Assembly: GCA_019635275.1 (NCBI GenBank)
Contig: JAHBZV010000004.1
Span: forward strand, 107,054 to 171,053
Direction: 5' to 3'
DNA from: Burkholderiaceae bacterium
Lineage (GTDB): Bacteria; Pseudomonadota; Gammaproteobacteria; Burkholderiales; Burkholderiaceae_E
Length of the DNA: 64,000 nt
Numbering within the stretch: the first letter of the stretch is position 1; each line of letters starts with the position of its first letter. The notes beneath the pieces were generated by a model that saw only the letters and a list, made by a program, of their open reading frames with translations, made no database searches and was not told the DNA's origin. Positions 36,610 through 45,148 of the stretch are shown here, in pieces. Both the position numbers and the translations under genes were made by a program.

Positions 36610-37770
36610 TCAGCCGCCCAGGCGCGGCGTCTCGACGACGCGCACCTCGGTCGCCTCGCGGGTGAGCTTCGGCTGGCCGGCGACGACGACCTGGTCGCCA
36701 CCGCTCAGCCCCTCGACGATCTCGACCTTGCCGTCACGGCGCAGCCCGGTGCGCACCCGCACGCGCATCGCCTTGCCGTCCTCGATGCGGTAGACGAACT
36801 GCTGCTCGCCCGACGGGACGAGCGCCTCCTCGGGAACCATCACCGCGTCGGCGCGCTCGGACAGGGTCAGCGACACCTTCGCGAACATGCCGGTGCGCAA
36901 CAGGCCGTCGGCGTTGGGCATGCGCCCGCGCGCGACCACCGAGCGGCCGTTGGCGTCGACCTGCACGTCGATCGCCTCGAGCGCGGCGCCGAACTTGCGG
37001 CCCGGATACGCGTCGAACTCGACCTCGAGCGACTGGCCGGGGCGCAACTGGCCCAGGTAGCGCTCCGGCAGCCGCAGGTCGACCTTCATTTGCGAGACGT
37101 CCTCGAGCGCGACGAGTTCGGCGCCCTCGCGGACGTAGTCGCCGACGCTGAAGTTGCGCAGCCCGAGCCGCCCGGCGAACGGGGCCCTGAGCTCGGTCTT
37201 GGCCAGCTTCGCCTCGGCCAGCTTCAGTTTCGCCTCGACCACCTTCAGGTTCGACGCCGCCTGGTCGCGCGCGCTCTCGCTGACGAATTTCTGGCGCGCC
37301 AGGTCGGCGGTGCGCTGGTAGTTCGAGCGCGCCAGCGCGAGCTCGGCACGGATCTGCTCGGCTTCCGCCGCGGCCACCGAGGCATCGAGGACGACCAGCA
37401 AGGCGCCCTTGCGCACCTGGCTGCCGCCTTCGAACCCGATCCGGTCGATGCGCCCGGCGATCTCCGGCTTGAGGACGACCGACTCGTTGGCGCGCAGGCT
37501 GCCCACCGCCGAGACGGTCTCGCTGAGCGCGACCCGCTCGGCGCGCGCGGCTTCGACGCCGACCGGGCCGCGCAGGCCCGCCGTGGCGGCGCCGGCGGGC
37601 GCCGGCGCGGACTTTGCTGCGCGCCGCGCGTCGGGCGCGGCCCCGCCCGCCTGCGACGTCGCGACCGGAATCACGATCGCCGGCGACTGGCCGCGGTTGA
37701 GCGTCCACCCCCACCAGCCGAGAGCGGCAGTAGCGGCGATCGCGATCAGGGCAAAGGCAGGCTTTCTCAT
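36610..37770 (-). CDS. RND efflux membrane-fusion (periplasmic adaptor) protein
   Basis: 386 residues. An N-terminal hydrophobic anchor (FALIAIAATAALGWWGWTL) and a Pro/Ala-rich linker are followed by lipoyl-like half-motifs (LKPEIAGRIDRIGFEGGSQV and TELRAPFAGRLGLRNFSVGD) flanking a helical hairpin (about 130-190, ELALARSNYQRTADLARQKF), then the beta-barrel and membrane-proximal domains. No lipobox cysteine, so it is anchored by its N-terminal helix. It precedes the pump gene with one base between stop and GTG start. Confidence 0.93.
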   Translation of the reverse strand: MRKPAFALIAIAATAALGWWGWTLNRGQSPAIVIPVATSQAGGAAPDARRAAKSAPAPAGAATAGLRGPVGVEAARAERVALSETVSAVGSLRANESVVLKPEIAGRIDRIGFEGGSQVRKGALLVVLDASVAAAEAEQIRAELALARSNYQRTADLARQKFVSESARDQAASNLKVVEAKLKLAEAKLAKTELRAPFAGRLGLRNFSVGDYVREGAELVALEDVSQMKVDLRLPERYLGQLRPGQSLEVEFDAYPGRKFGAALEAIDVQVDANGRSVVARGRMPNADGLLRTGMFAKVSLTLSERADAVMVPEEALVPSGEQQFVYRIEDGKAMRVRVRTGLRRDGKVEIVEGLSGGDQVVVAGQPKLTREATEVRVVETPRLGG

Positions 37771-37823
37771 CGACCTTGCAGGCGTGGCGCTGCCCGACAC
37801 TAGCACAGGCGCGCAGGTCCGCT

Positions 37824-38258
37824 TCAGCGCGACGGCACGCCCCGGTTGGCCAGCGCGTCGGCGCGCTCGTTGCCGGGGTGCCCGGCGTGCCCCCTGACCC
37901 AGCGCCACTCGACCGCGTGCTGCCCAACGAGCGCGTCGAGCTCGCGCCAGAGGTCGGCGTTCTTCACCGGTTTGCGCTCCGCGGTCTTCCAGCCGCGCGC
38001 CTTCCAGGCCGGCAACCATTCGGTGATGCCCTTGTGCACGTACTGCGAATCGGTGTGCACGACCGCGCGCGTGCTGCGCTTGAGCGCCGCGAGGCCGCGG
38101 ATCACGGCGGTCAGCTCCATCCGGTTGTTCGTGGTGGCGGGTTCGCCGCCGAACAGCTCGCGCTCGTGCCCGCCCCAGCACAGCAGCGCGCCCCAGCCGC
38201 CGGGGCCGGGATTGCCCTTGCAGGCGCCGTCCGTATAGATGTCGACTACCTCGGCCAT
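37824..38258 (-). CDS. rnhA: Ribonuclease HI
   Basis: Cleaves RNA in RNA-DNA hybrids. 144 residues; catalytic D10, E48, D70, H124 and D134 fall at the same numbers as in the Escherichia coli enzyme ([49 protein letters not shown]). In related genomes it neighbours dnaQ; here the efflux pair separates them. It diverges from the cyclopropane-synthase gene with a gap of about 90 bp. Confidence 0.96.
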   Translation of the reverse strand: MAEVVDIYTDGACKGNPGPGGWGALLCWGGHERELFGGEPATTNNRMELTAVIRGLAALKRSTRAVVHTDSQYVHKGITEWLPAWKARGWKTAERKPVKNADLWRELDALVGQHAVEWRWVRGHAGHPGNERADALANRGVPSR

Positions 38259-38349
38259 GCGGGGTTCCGTTCACGGCCGGCCGCGGGTTGCAGCCGGACT
38301 GCGGACGCATTTTAATGGCGACTATCGCCGCGACGAGCCGGACAGCCCG

Positions 38350-39570
38350 ATGATCGAAAAGCAGGTCGTGAAATACCTCGAGGGACTGCGCAGACGCCAG
38401 CCCCTGCCACTGCGCGTGAAGCTCTGGAACGGATCGACGGTGGCGCTCGACGACGAGCCGCGCGTCGAGTTGCGCCTGAACGACGCCGCCTCCGCGCGCT
38501 ACTTCCTGAAGCCCTCGATGTCGTCGCTGGGCGAGGCCTTCGTGGAGGGGCACATCGACGTCGACGGCGACGTCCGCGAGATCGTCGCCATTGCCGAACA
38601 CCTGTCGCGGGTCGGCGACGAGGACCAGGGGCGCGGCAAGCTTCCGTCCTGGCTCGCCCGTCACACGCGCAAGAGCGATCGCAAGGCGATCGAGTATCAC
38701 TACGACGTCTCCAACGAGTTCTATTCGCTGTGGCTCGATCCGCGGATGGTCTATTCGTGCGCCTACTTCCGTACCGGCGACGAGGACCTCGAGACAGCCC
38801 AGGTGCAGAAGCTCGACCACATCTGCCGAAAGCTGATGCTCGCGCCGGGCCAGACGCTGCTCGACATCGGCTGCGGCTGGGGGGCGATGGCGATCCACGC
38901 GGCGAAGCACTACGGCGTGAAGGCCGTCGGCGTCACGCTGTCGACGAACCAGTACGAGCTGGCGCGCGAGCGGGTCCGGGAGGCCGGGCTCGAAGACCGC
39001 GTCGAGATCCGGCTGCAGGACTATCGCGACGTGCCCGGCGACGCCAGCTTCGACCGCATCTCGTCGATCGGCATGTTCGAGCACGTCGGGCTGAAGAACC
39101 TGCGCGGCTACTTCGACACCGTCCACCGGCTGCTCAAGCCGGGCGGCGTCGCGATGAACCACGGCATCACCTCCAGCGACGCCGACAACCGGTCGGTCGG
39201 GCTCGGCGCGGGCGACTTCATCGACAAGTACGTGTTCCCGGACGGCGAGTTGCCGCACGTCTCGCTCGCGATCCGCGAGCTCTCGGCGGCGGGCCTCGAG
39301 CTCACCGACGCGGAGTCGCTGCGTCGCCACTATGCGAAGACGCTGTGGTTCTGGTCCGACGGCTTCGAGCGCAACGTCGCCCGGCTGACCGCGCTGGCCG
39401 GCGAGAAGCGCGCGCGCATCTGGCGCGTCTACCTCGCGGGCTGCGCGCACGCGTTCACGCACGGCTGGATCAACCTCTACCAGCTGCTGGCGATCAAGCC
39501 TCGGCCCGGGGCGAGCGGCGCCGAAAGCCCGTTGCCGCTGTCGCGCGAGTACATGTACGGCCCGCGCTGA
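38350..39570 (+). CDS. Cyclopropane-fatty-acyl-phospholipid synthase family
   Basis: 406-residue SAM-dependent enzyme of the CFA synthase (mycolic-acid cyclopropane synthase-like) family, which methylates or cyclopropanates unsaturated phospholipid acyl chains. SAM motif I LLDIGCGWGAMAIHAAKHYG, bicarbonate/active-site region SSIGMFEHVGLKNLRGYFDT and the C-terminal YAKTLWFWSDGFERN are present. The N-terminal lipid-binding domain contains YFLKPSMSSLGEAFVEGHID. The ATG at 38350 is used; the longer frame upstream overlaps the rnhA start region. It is the only rightward gene inside an otherwise leftward block. Confidence 0.92.
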   Translation: MIEKQVVKYLEGLRRRQPLPLRVKLWNGSTVALDDEPRVELRLNDAASARYFLKPSMSSLGEAFVEGHIDVDGDVREIVAIAEHLSRVGDEDQGRGKLPSWLARHTRKSDRKAIEYHYDVSNEFYSLWLDPRMVYSCAYFRTGDEDLETAQVQKLDHICRKLMLAPGQTLLDIGCGWGAMAIHAAKHYGVKAVGVTLSTNQYELARERVREAGLEDRVEIRLQDYRDVPGDASFDRISSIGMFEHVGLKNLRGYFDTVHRLLKPGGVAMNHGITSSDADNRSVGLGAGDFIDKYVFPDGELPHVSLAIRELSAAGLELTDAESLRRHYAKTLWFWSDGFERNVARLTALAGEKRARIWRVYLAGCAHAFTHGWINLYQLLAIKPRPGASGAESPLPLSREYMYGPR

Positions 39571-39597
39571 AAGTCCGCGCGGCGGCGGCGCAGTGGT

Positions 39598-40401
39598 TCA
39601 GGACTTCCGGTTCGGCTCGCAGCGCGATGAGACCGCCGCGGCGGGCGCCCGAACCGGAAGCGCCTGCCGCCAGGCCGGCCCGATCAGGCGCATGCCACGC
39701 ACCCGCTTGACGGCCGACACGACGTAGAGCGCCCCGCAGATCGGCCACCACCGGTCGCCGGCCGACTCCATGAACTGCGTGCGATCGAGCCACTTCTGCG
39801 TGCGGCACGGCGGTCGGTAGCATCCGTAGCGCCCGCGATCGAGCTCGAAGCTGAGCAGCTTGAACCAGTCGCGCAGCCGCGGCAGCCCGATGAAGTGCCC
39901 TTCGCGCGGCAGGAACGGTCGGTGCGACACGGAGCGCGTCGCCCATTGCCGGGCGCCCCACAGGCTCACCGGGTTGAAGCCCGTGACGATCACCCGCCCC
40001 TCCGGGCGCAACACGCGATCGATTTCCCGCAGCACCTGGTGCGGATCGTCGGCGAACTCGAGCACGTGAGGCAAGACGACCAGGTCGAGGCTCTGGGAGG
40101 CGATCGGCAACTCCTCGAAGTGTTCGACCAGCAAGCTGGCGGTGTTCGGCGGCAGCAGGTCGCACGGCTCGCAGGCGCGGATGCGGTGCGGCATGCGGTT
40201 GTCGCGCAGCGCGTCGAGTTCGGGCAGCCCGCACTGCAGCGCGTGGAAACCGAACACGTCGGCGACCGCGGCGTCGAGTTGCTCCTGTTGCCAGGCGAGC
40301 GCGTAACGTCCGGGCGGCGACGCGAGCCACTCGCGCCAGGCCGCCCGCCGCGCGAGCACCGAATCGGTGCTCCGTATAATCGTGGGGTCATCCCTCTTCA
40401 T
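39598..40401 (-). CDS. Class I SAM-dependent methyltransferase (gloB-adjacent type)
   Basis: 267 residues. Methyltransferase type 11 core: the SAM region is degenerate at motif I (LPELDALRDNRMPHRIRACE), but later motifs are clear (SLDLVVLPHVLEFADDPHQV and LRPEGRVIVTGFNPVSLWGA). A gene of this family between gloB and rnhA is a conserved betaproteobacterial arrangement; its substrate is unknown. Its start codon is only three bases from the divergent gloB start codon, and its first codons contain the gloB promoter candidate. The C-terminal tail is Arg/Pro-rich. Confidence 0.88.
   Translation of the reverse strand: MKRDDPTIIRSTDSVLARRAAWREWLASPPGRYALAWQQEQLDAAVADVFGFHALQCGLPELDALRDNRMPHRIRACEPCDLLPPNTASLLVEHFEELPIASQSLDLVVLPHVLEFADDPHQVLREIDRVLRPEGRVIVTGFNPVSLWGARQWATRSVSHRPFLPREGHFIGLPRLRDWFKLLSFELDRGRYGCYRPPCRTQKWLDRTQFMESAGDRWWPICGALYVVSAVKRVRGMRLIGPAWRQALPVRAPAAAVSSRCEPNRKS
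40354..40380 (+). promoter_or_regulatory. Candidate gloB promoter with 19-bp palindrome inside the methyltransferase gene
   Basis: GAGCACCGAATCGGTGCTC (40354-40372) is a perfect inverted repeat with 9-bp arms. It is followed after two bases by TATAAT (40375-40380), which ends 24 bp upstream of the gloB ATG. The palindrome covers the usual spacer/-35 zone, where a bound protein would block polymerase. The sequence also encodes residues of the divergent methyltransferase (STDSVL). Confidence 0.6.
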
Positions 40402-40404
40402 GCC

Positions 40405-41238
40405 ATGCAGCCTTCACAACCCTGGCGATTCGCGCCGCCGGCGCATCCGTGCGTCGAGGCGATCGATGCGTTCGAGGACAACTACATCTGGCTGCTGCGC
40501 GCGCCGCAAGGCGACCACGCGGCCGTCGTCGACCCGGGCGATGCCGCCCCGGTCGAACGTGCGCTGGCCGAGCGCGGCCTGCGCCTGTCGGCCATTCTAC
40601 TGACACATCATCACCCGGATCACGTCGGCGGCGTGCGCGCGCTGGTCGAGCGCTGGCGCCCGGTCGTCTACGGGCCGGCCGGCGAGGCGATCGCGGGCAT
40701 CGACCGCAAGCTCGCGGCCGGCGATTCGGTCGTCGTCGACGGCGTCGGCGCGGCGATGCGCGTGCTCGACGTGCCCGGGCACACCCGCGGCCACATCGCC
40801 TACGTGTCGGAACCCTGGGGCGGCGACCCGCGGCCACTGCTGTTCTGCGGCGACACGCTGTTCGCGGCGGGGTGCGGCCGGCTTTTCGAGGGCACGCCGG
40901 CGCAGATGCTCGATTCGCTCGACCGCCTGGCGGCGCTCGACCCGCAGACGCTGGTCTTCTGCGCGCACGAGTACACCGTATCGAACCTGCGCTTCGCCGC
41001 GGCCGCCGAACCCGCCGGCGACGCGGTGCTCGCACGGCTCGACGAAGCGCGCCGGATGCGCGAGGCGGGTGCGCGCACGGTGCCGACCACGATCGCGATC
41101 GAACTCGCCACCAACCCGTTCCTGCGCAGCGACGCGCCGGGCGTGGCAGCGACGATCACCGGCCGTCTGGGCCACGCGCCCGTCTCGCGGATCGAGGGTT
41201 TCGCGGCGCTGCGGGCGTGGAAAGATGGGTTTCGCTGA
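40405..41238 (+). CDS. gloB: Hydroxyacylglutathione hydrolase (glyoxalase II)
   Basis: Hydrolyses S-lactoylglutathione to D-lactate and glutathione in the methylglyoxal pathway. 277 residues. Dinuclear metal motif LTHHHPDHVGG (THxHxDH), His in VPGHTRGHIAYV, Asp in FCGDTLFAAGCGR and His in FCAHEYTVSNLRF. The C-terminal HAGH domain has RTVPTTIAIELATNPFLR. Its start at 40405 places the ribosome-binding site within the divergent methyltransferase gene. Followed by mltD, as in relatives. Confidence 0.95.
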   Translation: MQPSQPWRFAPPAHPCVEAIDAFEDNYIWLLRAPQGDHAAVVDPGDAAPVERALAERGLRLSAILLTHHHPDHVGGVRALVERWRPVVYGPAGEAIAGIDRKLAAGDSVVVDGVGAAMRVLDVPGHTRGHIAYVSEPWGGDPRPLLFCGDTLFAAGCGRLFEGTPAQMLDSLDRLAALDPQTLVFCAHEYTVSNLRFAAAAEPAGDAVLARLDEARRMREAGARTVPTTIAIELATNPFLRSDAPGVAATITGRLGHAPVSRIEGFAALRAWKDGFR

Positions 41239-41324
41239 ACGTGACCCACGCCCTTGACCGTTGCCCTGTCCTTCCGTAGGATCGGCCGGCTTGTTGCGTC
41301 GAATCAGAGAGTTAGGGGTCGTCC

Positions 41325-43085
41325 TTGGTGTCTTTTCTTCGTGTCGGCGCGCTGCTGGGCGGACTCCTCGTCGTCGCCGGCTGCTCCACCGTAGCCCCGC
41401 CGTCCGCGCAGGCTCCGGCTCCCGTCGCGCAGGCGTCGGGCCCGGCTGCGCCCTCGCAGGCTGAGCCCTCCCAACCGGGCGGCGCTGCGGCCGCGAAGGC
41501 CGTCCCCGCGCCCGCCGCAGCCCCCGCGCGCCCCGACCCCCTCGCCTCGCTGCCGGCGCCGACCGGCCGCCCGCCGCAAGCCGAAGTGCCGGTCGGCAAC
41601 CTGTGGGATCGCATCCGCGCCGGCTTCGCGATGCCGCCGCTCAACAGCCGGCTGGTCGCCGAGAAGGAGCGCTTCTACCTCGAGCGCCCCGATTACCTGC
41701 AGCGCATGTTCGCGCGCGGCAGCCGCTACCTGTTCCACATCGTCGAAGAGCTCGAGAAGCGCGGCATGCCCACCGAACTCGCCTTGCTCCCGTTCGTCGA
41801 GAGCGCGATGAATCCGGTGGCGCTGTCGCACGCGCAGGCCGCCGGGCTTTGGCAGTTCATCCCGTCGACCGGACGCGCCTACAACCTGCAACAGGACTGG
41901 TGGGTGGACAACCGGCGCGACGTCGTGAAGTCGACCGAGGCGGCGCTCGACTACCTGCAGAAGATCTACGCGATGCACGGCAACGACTGGTTCCTCGCGC
42001 TGGCGTCGTACAACTGGGGCGAGGGTGCCGTCGCGCGCGCGGTGCGGCGCAACCAGGCACGCGGCCTGCCCACCGACTACCTGTCGCTGCCGATGCCGGC
42101 CGAGACGCGCAACTACGTGCCCAAGCTGATGGCGCTGAAGAACATCCTGTTGCGCGCCAACGAGCTCGGCGTCGCCTTGCCCGACCTGCCCAACCGCCCC
42201 TACTTCGTCACGATCGAGAAGACTCGCCCGATCGACCTGAAGCTGGCCGCGCAGTTCGCCGGGATGACCGTCGACGAGTTCGTCGCCCTGAACCCGGCGC
42301 ACAACCGGCCCGTGATCGCCGCCAGCCGCAACAACGAGATCAAGCTGCCGGCCGACCGGATCGACGCGTTCATGGCGGCCGTCGAGCGCCACGGACAGGC
42401 CAATCGCGCCTTCGCGACCTGGCAGCCGCACACGCTCAAGCCCGGCGAGACCCTCGAGACGCTCGCGCAGCGCGGCGGCATCGCGGTGGCCGAGCTGCGC
42501 GACGCCAACGACCTGCGCGCCGGCCAGCGCATCCTGCCCGGCACGCGCATCCTCGCGCCGCAGCGCGCGGTCGAGGACGAGACCCGCGTCGAGCGCTTCG
42601 ACGGCCCGCGCGTCTACGAACTCGTCGAGCGCCCGGCCGCCTACCACACGGTCAAGCGCCACGAATCGCTGGCGACGATCGCCCGCCGCTACGGAACGAC
42701 GGTGGCCAACCTCAAGGCGTGGAACGGACTGGCCAAGACCGCGGCGCCCGGCACCCGGCTGATCGTGCGGCCCGCCAGCGCCCAGACCCTGCTCACCACC
42801 GAGGACGGCGACCGGCGCGTCGTGCGCAGCGAAACGAACGAACCGCGCATCATGCACGCCGTGCTGCGCCGCGAGCCCGCCGAGCCCGAGCGGCAGGCGG
42901 CACCGGCGCGAACGAAGCGGCAGCATGCCGCCAAGCAGGCCCGGCGCGCCGGCGCCGCCACGCAGAAGGCGAGCGCAGCGCGCGCGAAGCCGGTCGCGAA
43001 GAAGGCGCCGGCTGCCGAACGCGGGGACGCGGTCAGGACCGGGTCGGGCAAGCGCGCGCCGCAGCGGACGAACAAGCGGACCTGA
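41325..43085 (+). CDS. mltD: Membrane-bound lytic murein transglycosylase D (LysM lipoprotein)
   Basis: Peptidoglycan-cleaving lipoprotein, 586 residues from a TTG start at 41325 (GTG at 41328 is equivalent) with AGGGG upstream. Lipobox VVAGCST after a short signal. A Pro/Ala-rich linker is followed by the SLT domain with the catalytic Glu in ALLPFVESAMNPVALSHAQA and AAGLWQFIPSTGRAYNLQQD. Two LysM domains follow (LKPGETLETLAQRGGIAVAE and VKRHESLATIARRYGTTVAN). The last 90 residues are Lys/Arg/Ala-rich, an extra basic tail that may bind the wall or nucleic acid. Follows gloB by 86 bp. Confidence 0.94.
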   Translation: MVSFLRVGALLGGLLVVAGCSTVAPPSAQAPAPVAQASGPAAPSQAEPSQPGGAAAAKAVPAPAAAPARPDPLASLPAPTGRPPQAEVPVGNLWDRIRAGFAMPPLNSRLVAEKERFYLERPDYLQRMFARGSRYLFHIVEELEKRGMPTELALLPFVESAMNPVALSHAQAAGLWQFIPSTGRAYNLQQDWWVDNRRDVVKSTEAALDYLQKIYAMHGNDWFLALASYNWGEGAVARAVRRNQARGLPTDYLSLPMPAETRNYVPKLMALKNILLRANELGVALPDLPNRPYFVTIEKTRPIDLKLAAQFAGMTVDEFVALNPAHNRPVIAASRNNEIKLPADRIDAFMAAVERHGQANRAFATWQPHTLKPGETLETLAQRGGIAVAELRDANDLRAGQRILPGTRILAPQRAVEDETRVERFDGPRVYELVERPAAYHTVKRHESLATIARRYGTTVANLKAWNGLAKTAAPGTRLIVRPASAQTLLTTEDGDRRVVRSETNEPRIMHAVLRREPAEPERQAAPARTKRQHAAKQARRAGAATQKASAARAKPVAKKAPAAERGDAVRTGSGKRAPQRTNKRT

Positions 43086-43549
43086 GGCGCGCGCGCGGTC
43101 TGCGCGAGCAAAGGCGCGGGCGCTCCGCCGCGGGCGCGCCTGCACCTTTGCCGACACCGTCGTGGTATTCGCGGGGAACAGCCCCGTCCGCGTCGTGAAC
43201 ACCCGCGAGGTTTCGCGAGCAGCAAAGCCCTGGACGTTTGCCGCACACGTCGTGGTCTTGGCAGCTCAATGAAGACGCCCGCGAAGACCGACGCAGTCTC
43301 TTGCCTGGAGCACCGCGACGTCTCCGGAGTTGCAGGCGGTGGCGGGCCGGGGCGCGCCGGTGGGGGCGGGCCCCGTCGGCCGCAGCGCCGGCGCGTGGGG
43401 CCCCGCCGGGCGGGGCGATGTCGGCGGCGCCGAGCAGCGCAGCGTCGGGGTCGGCGCGCGAAGCGCGCTTCGTCCATCATTCTCGCGGCGATTGTTTGAG
43501 CGCAGCGCGCGAAGCGCGCGGAGCGAGTTTCGCCGCGCGACCCCGACGC
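43086..43549. other. Gene-free region between mltD and the IS1111-type element
   Basis: No credible gene in 464 bp. Contents: two loosely similar 26-bp stretches at 43147-43172 and 43237-43262 (both TTTGCCG then CGTCGTGGT), a GC-rich tract, and near the end an inverted repeat with 12-bp perfect arms, GCGTCGGGGTCG (43442-43453) and CGACCCCGACGC (43538-43549), which ends seven bases before the left inverted repeat of the IS. Two copies of GCGCGCGAAGCGCGC lie inside that repeat. The open frames here are high-GC chance frames. Confidence 0.6.
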
Positions 43550-43680
43550 GAGATGGTATGGACGCCTCCCACCCCTTCTCCGCGACCCATCCGATCGGAG
43601 GTGGGGCCTCGCGCACAGCGGCATCGAGTGCCAAAGTGAGTGGTCGTGTCGAGCAACCCTCTTGTGACGGAGGCCCCGAA

Positions 43681-44712
43681 ATGAATGTTACGACGTATGC
43701 GGTGGATACCGCCAAGAACGTGATGCAACTGCACTGGGTCGATGGCCAGAGCGGCGAGATCGGCCGACGCAAGCTCAGCCGAGCCAGGTTCTTCGAGTTC
43801 TTCGCGCAGCGCGCCAACTCCCACGTCGTCATGGAGGCCTGCGGGGGATCGCACCACCTGGCGCGTCGGCTGGGCGCACTGGGCCACCACGTCGAGTTGT
43901 TGCCGGCGCGCCAGGTGCGTCCCTTCGTCAGCGGCAACAAGGACGACGCCGCCGACGCACGAGCGCTGTGGCTGGCCAGCCGGCACCCCGACATCCGCCG
44001 TGTGCCCGTCAAGAGCGAGCAGCAGCAGGCCATCCTGTCGCTGCACCGCATGCGCGCGCATTGGAGCAGCGTGCGCACGGCCACCCTCAATGCGCTGCGT
44101 GCGCTGCTGTACGAGTTCGGCGTCGTCCTGCCCCGCGGCAAGGCCTGCGGACTGAAGACCCTGGCCGAGCGGCGCGCCGAGTTCGACGCGCAGTTGCCGG
44201 CGCTGATGCAGCGCCTGCTGGACCAGCACCTCGCGGCACTGCGCCAGATGGATCTCGAGGTCAAGCGGATCGAGGCGGAGCTCGCCGCAGTGCAGGCCGC
44301 CGACGACAACGCGCGCCGCCTGCGCGAGGTGCCCGGCATCGGGCTGCTCGGCGCCACGGCGCTGTCCGCGACGCTGGGAGACGCCCGCGCATGGCGCCGG
44401 GCGCGCGACTTCGCCACCAGCACCGGCCTGACACCGCGCCACACCGGCACCGGCGGCAAGGTCCGCATGGGCGGCATCAGCAAGCGCGGCGACCCGTACC
44501 TGCGCACGCTGCTGGTGAGTGGAGCTCGATCGCTGCTGAACTCGCCCAGCGCCCCGCAGTGGGCCCGGCAGATGCTGTTGCGACGGCCCGTCAACGTGGT
44601 GGTCGTGGCGCTGGCCAACAAGCTCGCCCGCACCGCCTGGGCACTGGTGGCCCACGACGGCGCGTTCGATCGCCGCTGGGGCCGTCCTGGCGCGGTGGGC
44701 GCGACCGGGTGA
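43681..44712 (+). CDS. IS110-family (IS1111 group) transposase/recombinase
   Basis: 343 residues. DEDD_Tnp_IS110 N-terminal domain with RuvC-like acidic residues: D9 in TYAVDTAKNVMQLHW, Glu in NSHVVMEACGG, and Asp in GNKDDAADARAL. The C-terminal transposase_20 domain has VPGIGLLGATALSATLGDAR, then FATSTGLTPRHTGTGGKVRM, with the conserved Ser probably in LLVSGARSLLNSP. The ATG at 43681 follows GGAGG. The gene is full length, so the element may be active. Recombinases of this family use a structured non-coding RNA encoded in the element to choose donor and target DNA. Confidence 0.95.
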   Translation: MNVTTYAVDTAKNVMQLHWVDGQSGEIGRRKLSRARFFEFFAQRANSHVVMEACGGSHHLARRLGALGHHVELLPARQVRPFVSGNKDDAADARALWLASRHPDIRRVPVKSEQQQAILSLHRMRAHWSSVRTATLNALRALLYEFGVVLPRGKACGLKTLAERRAEFDAQLPALMQRLLDQHLAALRQMDLEVKRIEAELAAVQAADDNARRLREVPGIGLLGATALSATLGDARAWRRARDFATSTGLTPRHTGTGGKVRMGGISKRGDPYLRTLLVSGARSLLNSPSAPQWARQMLLRRPVNVVVVALANKLARTAWALVAHDGAFDRRWGRPGAVGATG

Positions 44713-45007
44713 CCCGGGGGCCGGAGCGGGCGATGACGCGCTGAGACGTGCTGAGTGTGCGAGAGGAGTCGAGCAGGTGATGGTGAAGCGGTCAAGACCG
44801 TGGGTCGGCAAGGCAGTTCCGCTGCTCGGGCCAGCACCAAGCTGAGCCCACGGGCGAGATGTGCCCCGACCTCGCGAATGACCATCAAGGCCACGCATTC
44901 GGTGACTGCGGCCTTCGTGCCGACGTACGTGAGTGCAACCCGTAGGCCGGATATGAGACCGCAGTTGATCCGCCACACCGCCGCCTGCAACACTCCCCTT
45001 GCAGCAC
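44713..45007 (+). ncRNA. Candidate bridge-RNA region of the IS1111-type element
   Basis: 295-bp non-coding stretch between the transposase stop and the right inverted repeat. In the IS1111 group the bridge RNA is encoded downstream of the recombinase, so this stretch should hold it. I did not resolve the fold or the guide loops. A small open frame at 44755-45024 overlaps it but shows no conserved protein features. Called by position only. Confidence 0.45.
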
Positions 45008-45148
45008 GGGAGGCGTCCATATAAGCAGCGCAGGGAAGTCGGTGCGAAGCACCGACCGCCGTCGTCACCGCGCCGCCCTCCCTGGCCCACGGCCGCCCGT
45101 GCCGCTCAGGCCTCGCCGCGGCGCCCCACCGCATGCCGCGACGCGCGC

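Larger units (their letters stand above)
43557..45021 (+). mobile_element. IS110-family insertion sequence, IS1111 subgroup, with sub-terminal inverted repeats
   Basis: A perfect 14-bp inverted repeat brackets the transposase: TATGGACGCCTCCC at 43557-43570 and its complement GGGAGGCGTCCATA at 45008-45021, giving about 1465 bp. IS1111-group elements carry such repeats a few bases inside their true ends and make no target duplication, so the exact tips should lie several bases outside these coordinates. The 5' non-coding part is about 110 bp and the 3' part about 295 bp. The 3' part is where an IS1111-type bridge RNA would be encoded. The element looks intact. Confidence 0.85.

Noticed and set aside
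43147-43262. Two 26-bp similar stretches downstream of mltD as a repeat family
   Set aside because: Identity is only about 20 of 26 and the spacing of the shared CGTCGTG core is irregular, so I do not claim a repeat element.
44755-45024. 89-codon frame in the 3' non-coding part of the IS1111-type element
   Set aside because: It overlaps the right inverted repeat and the place where a bridge RNA is expected, and shows no protein features.
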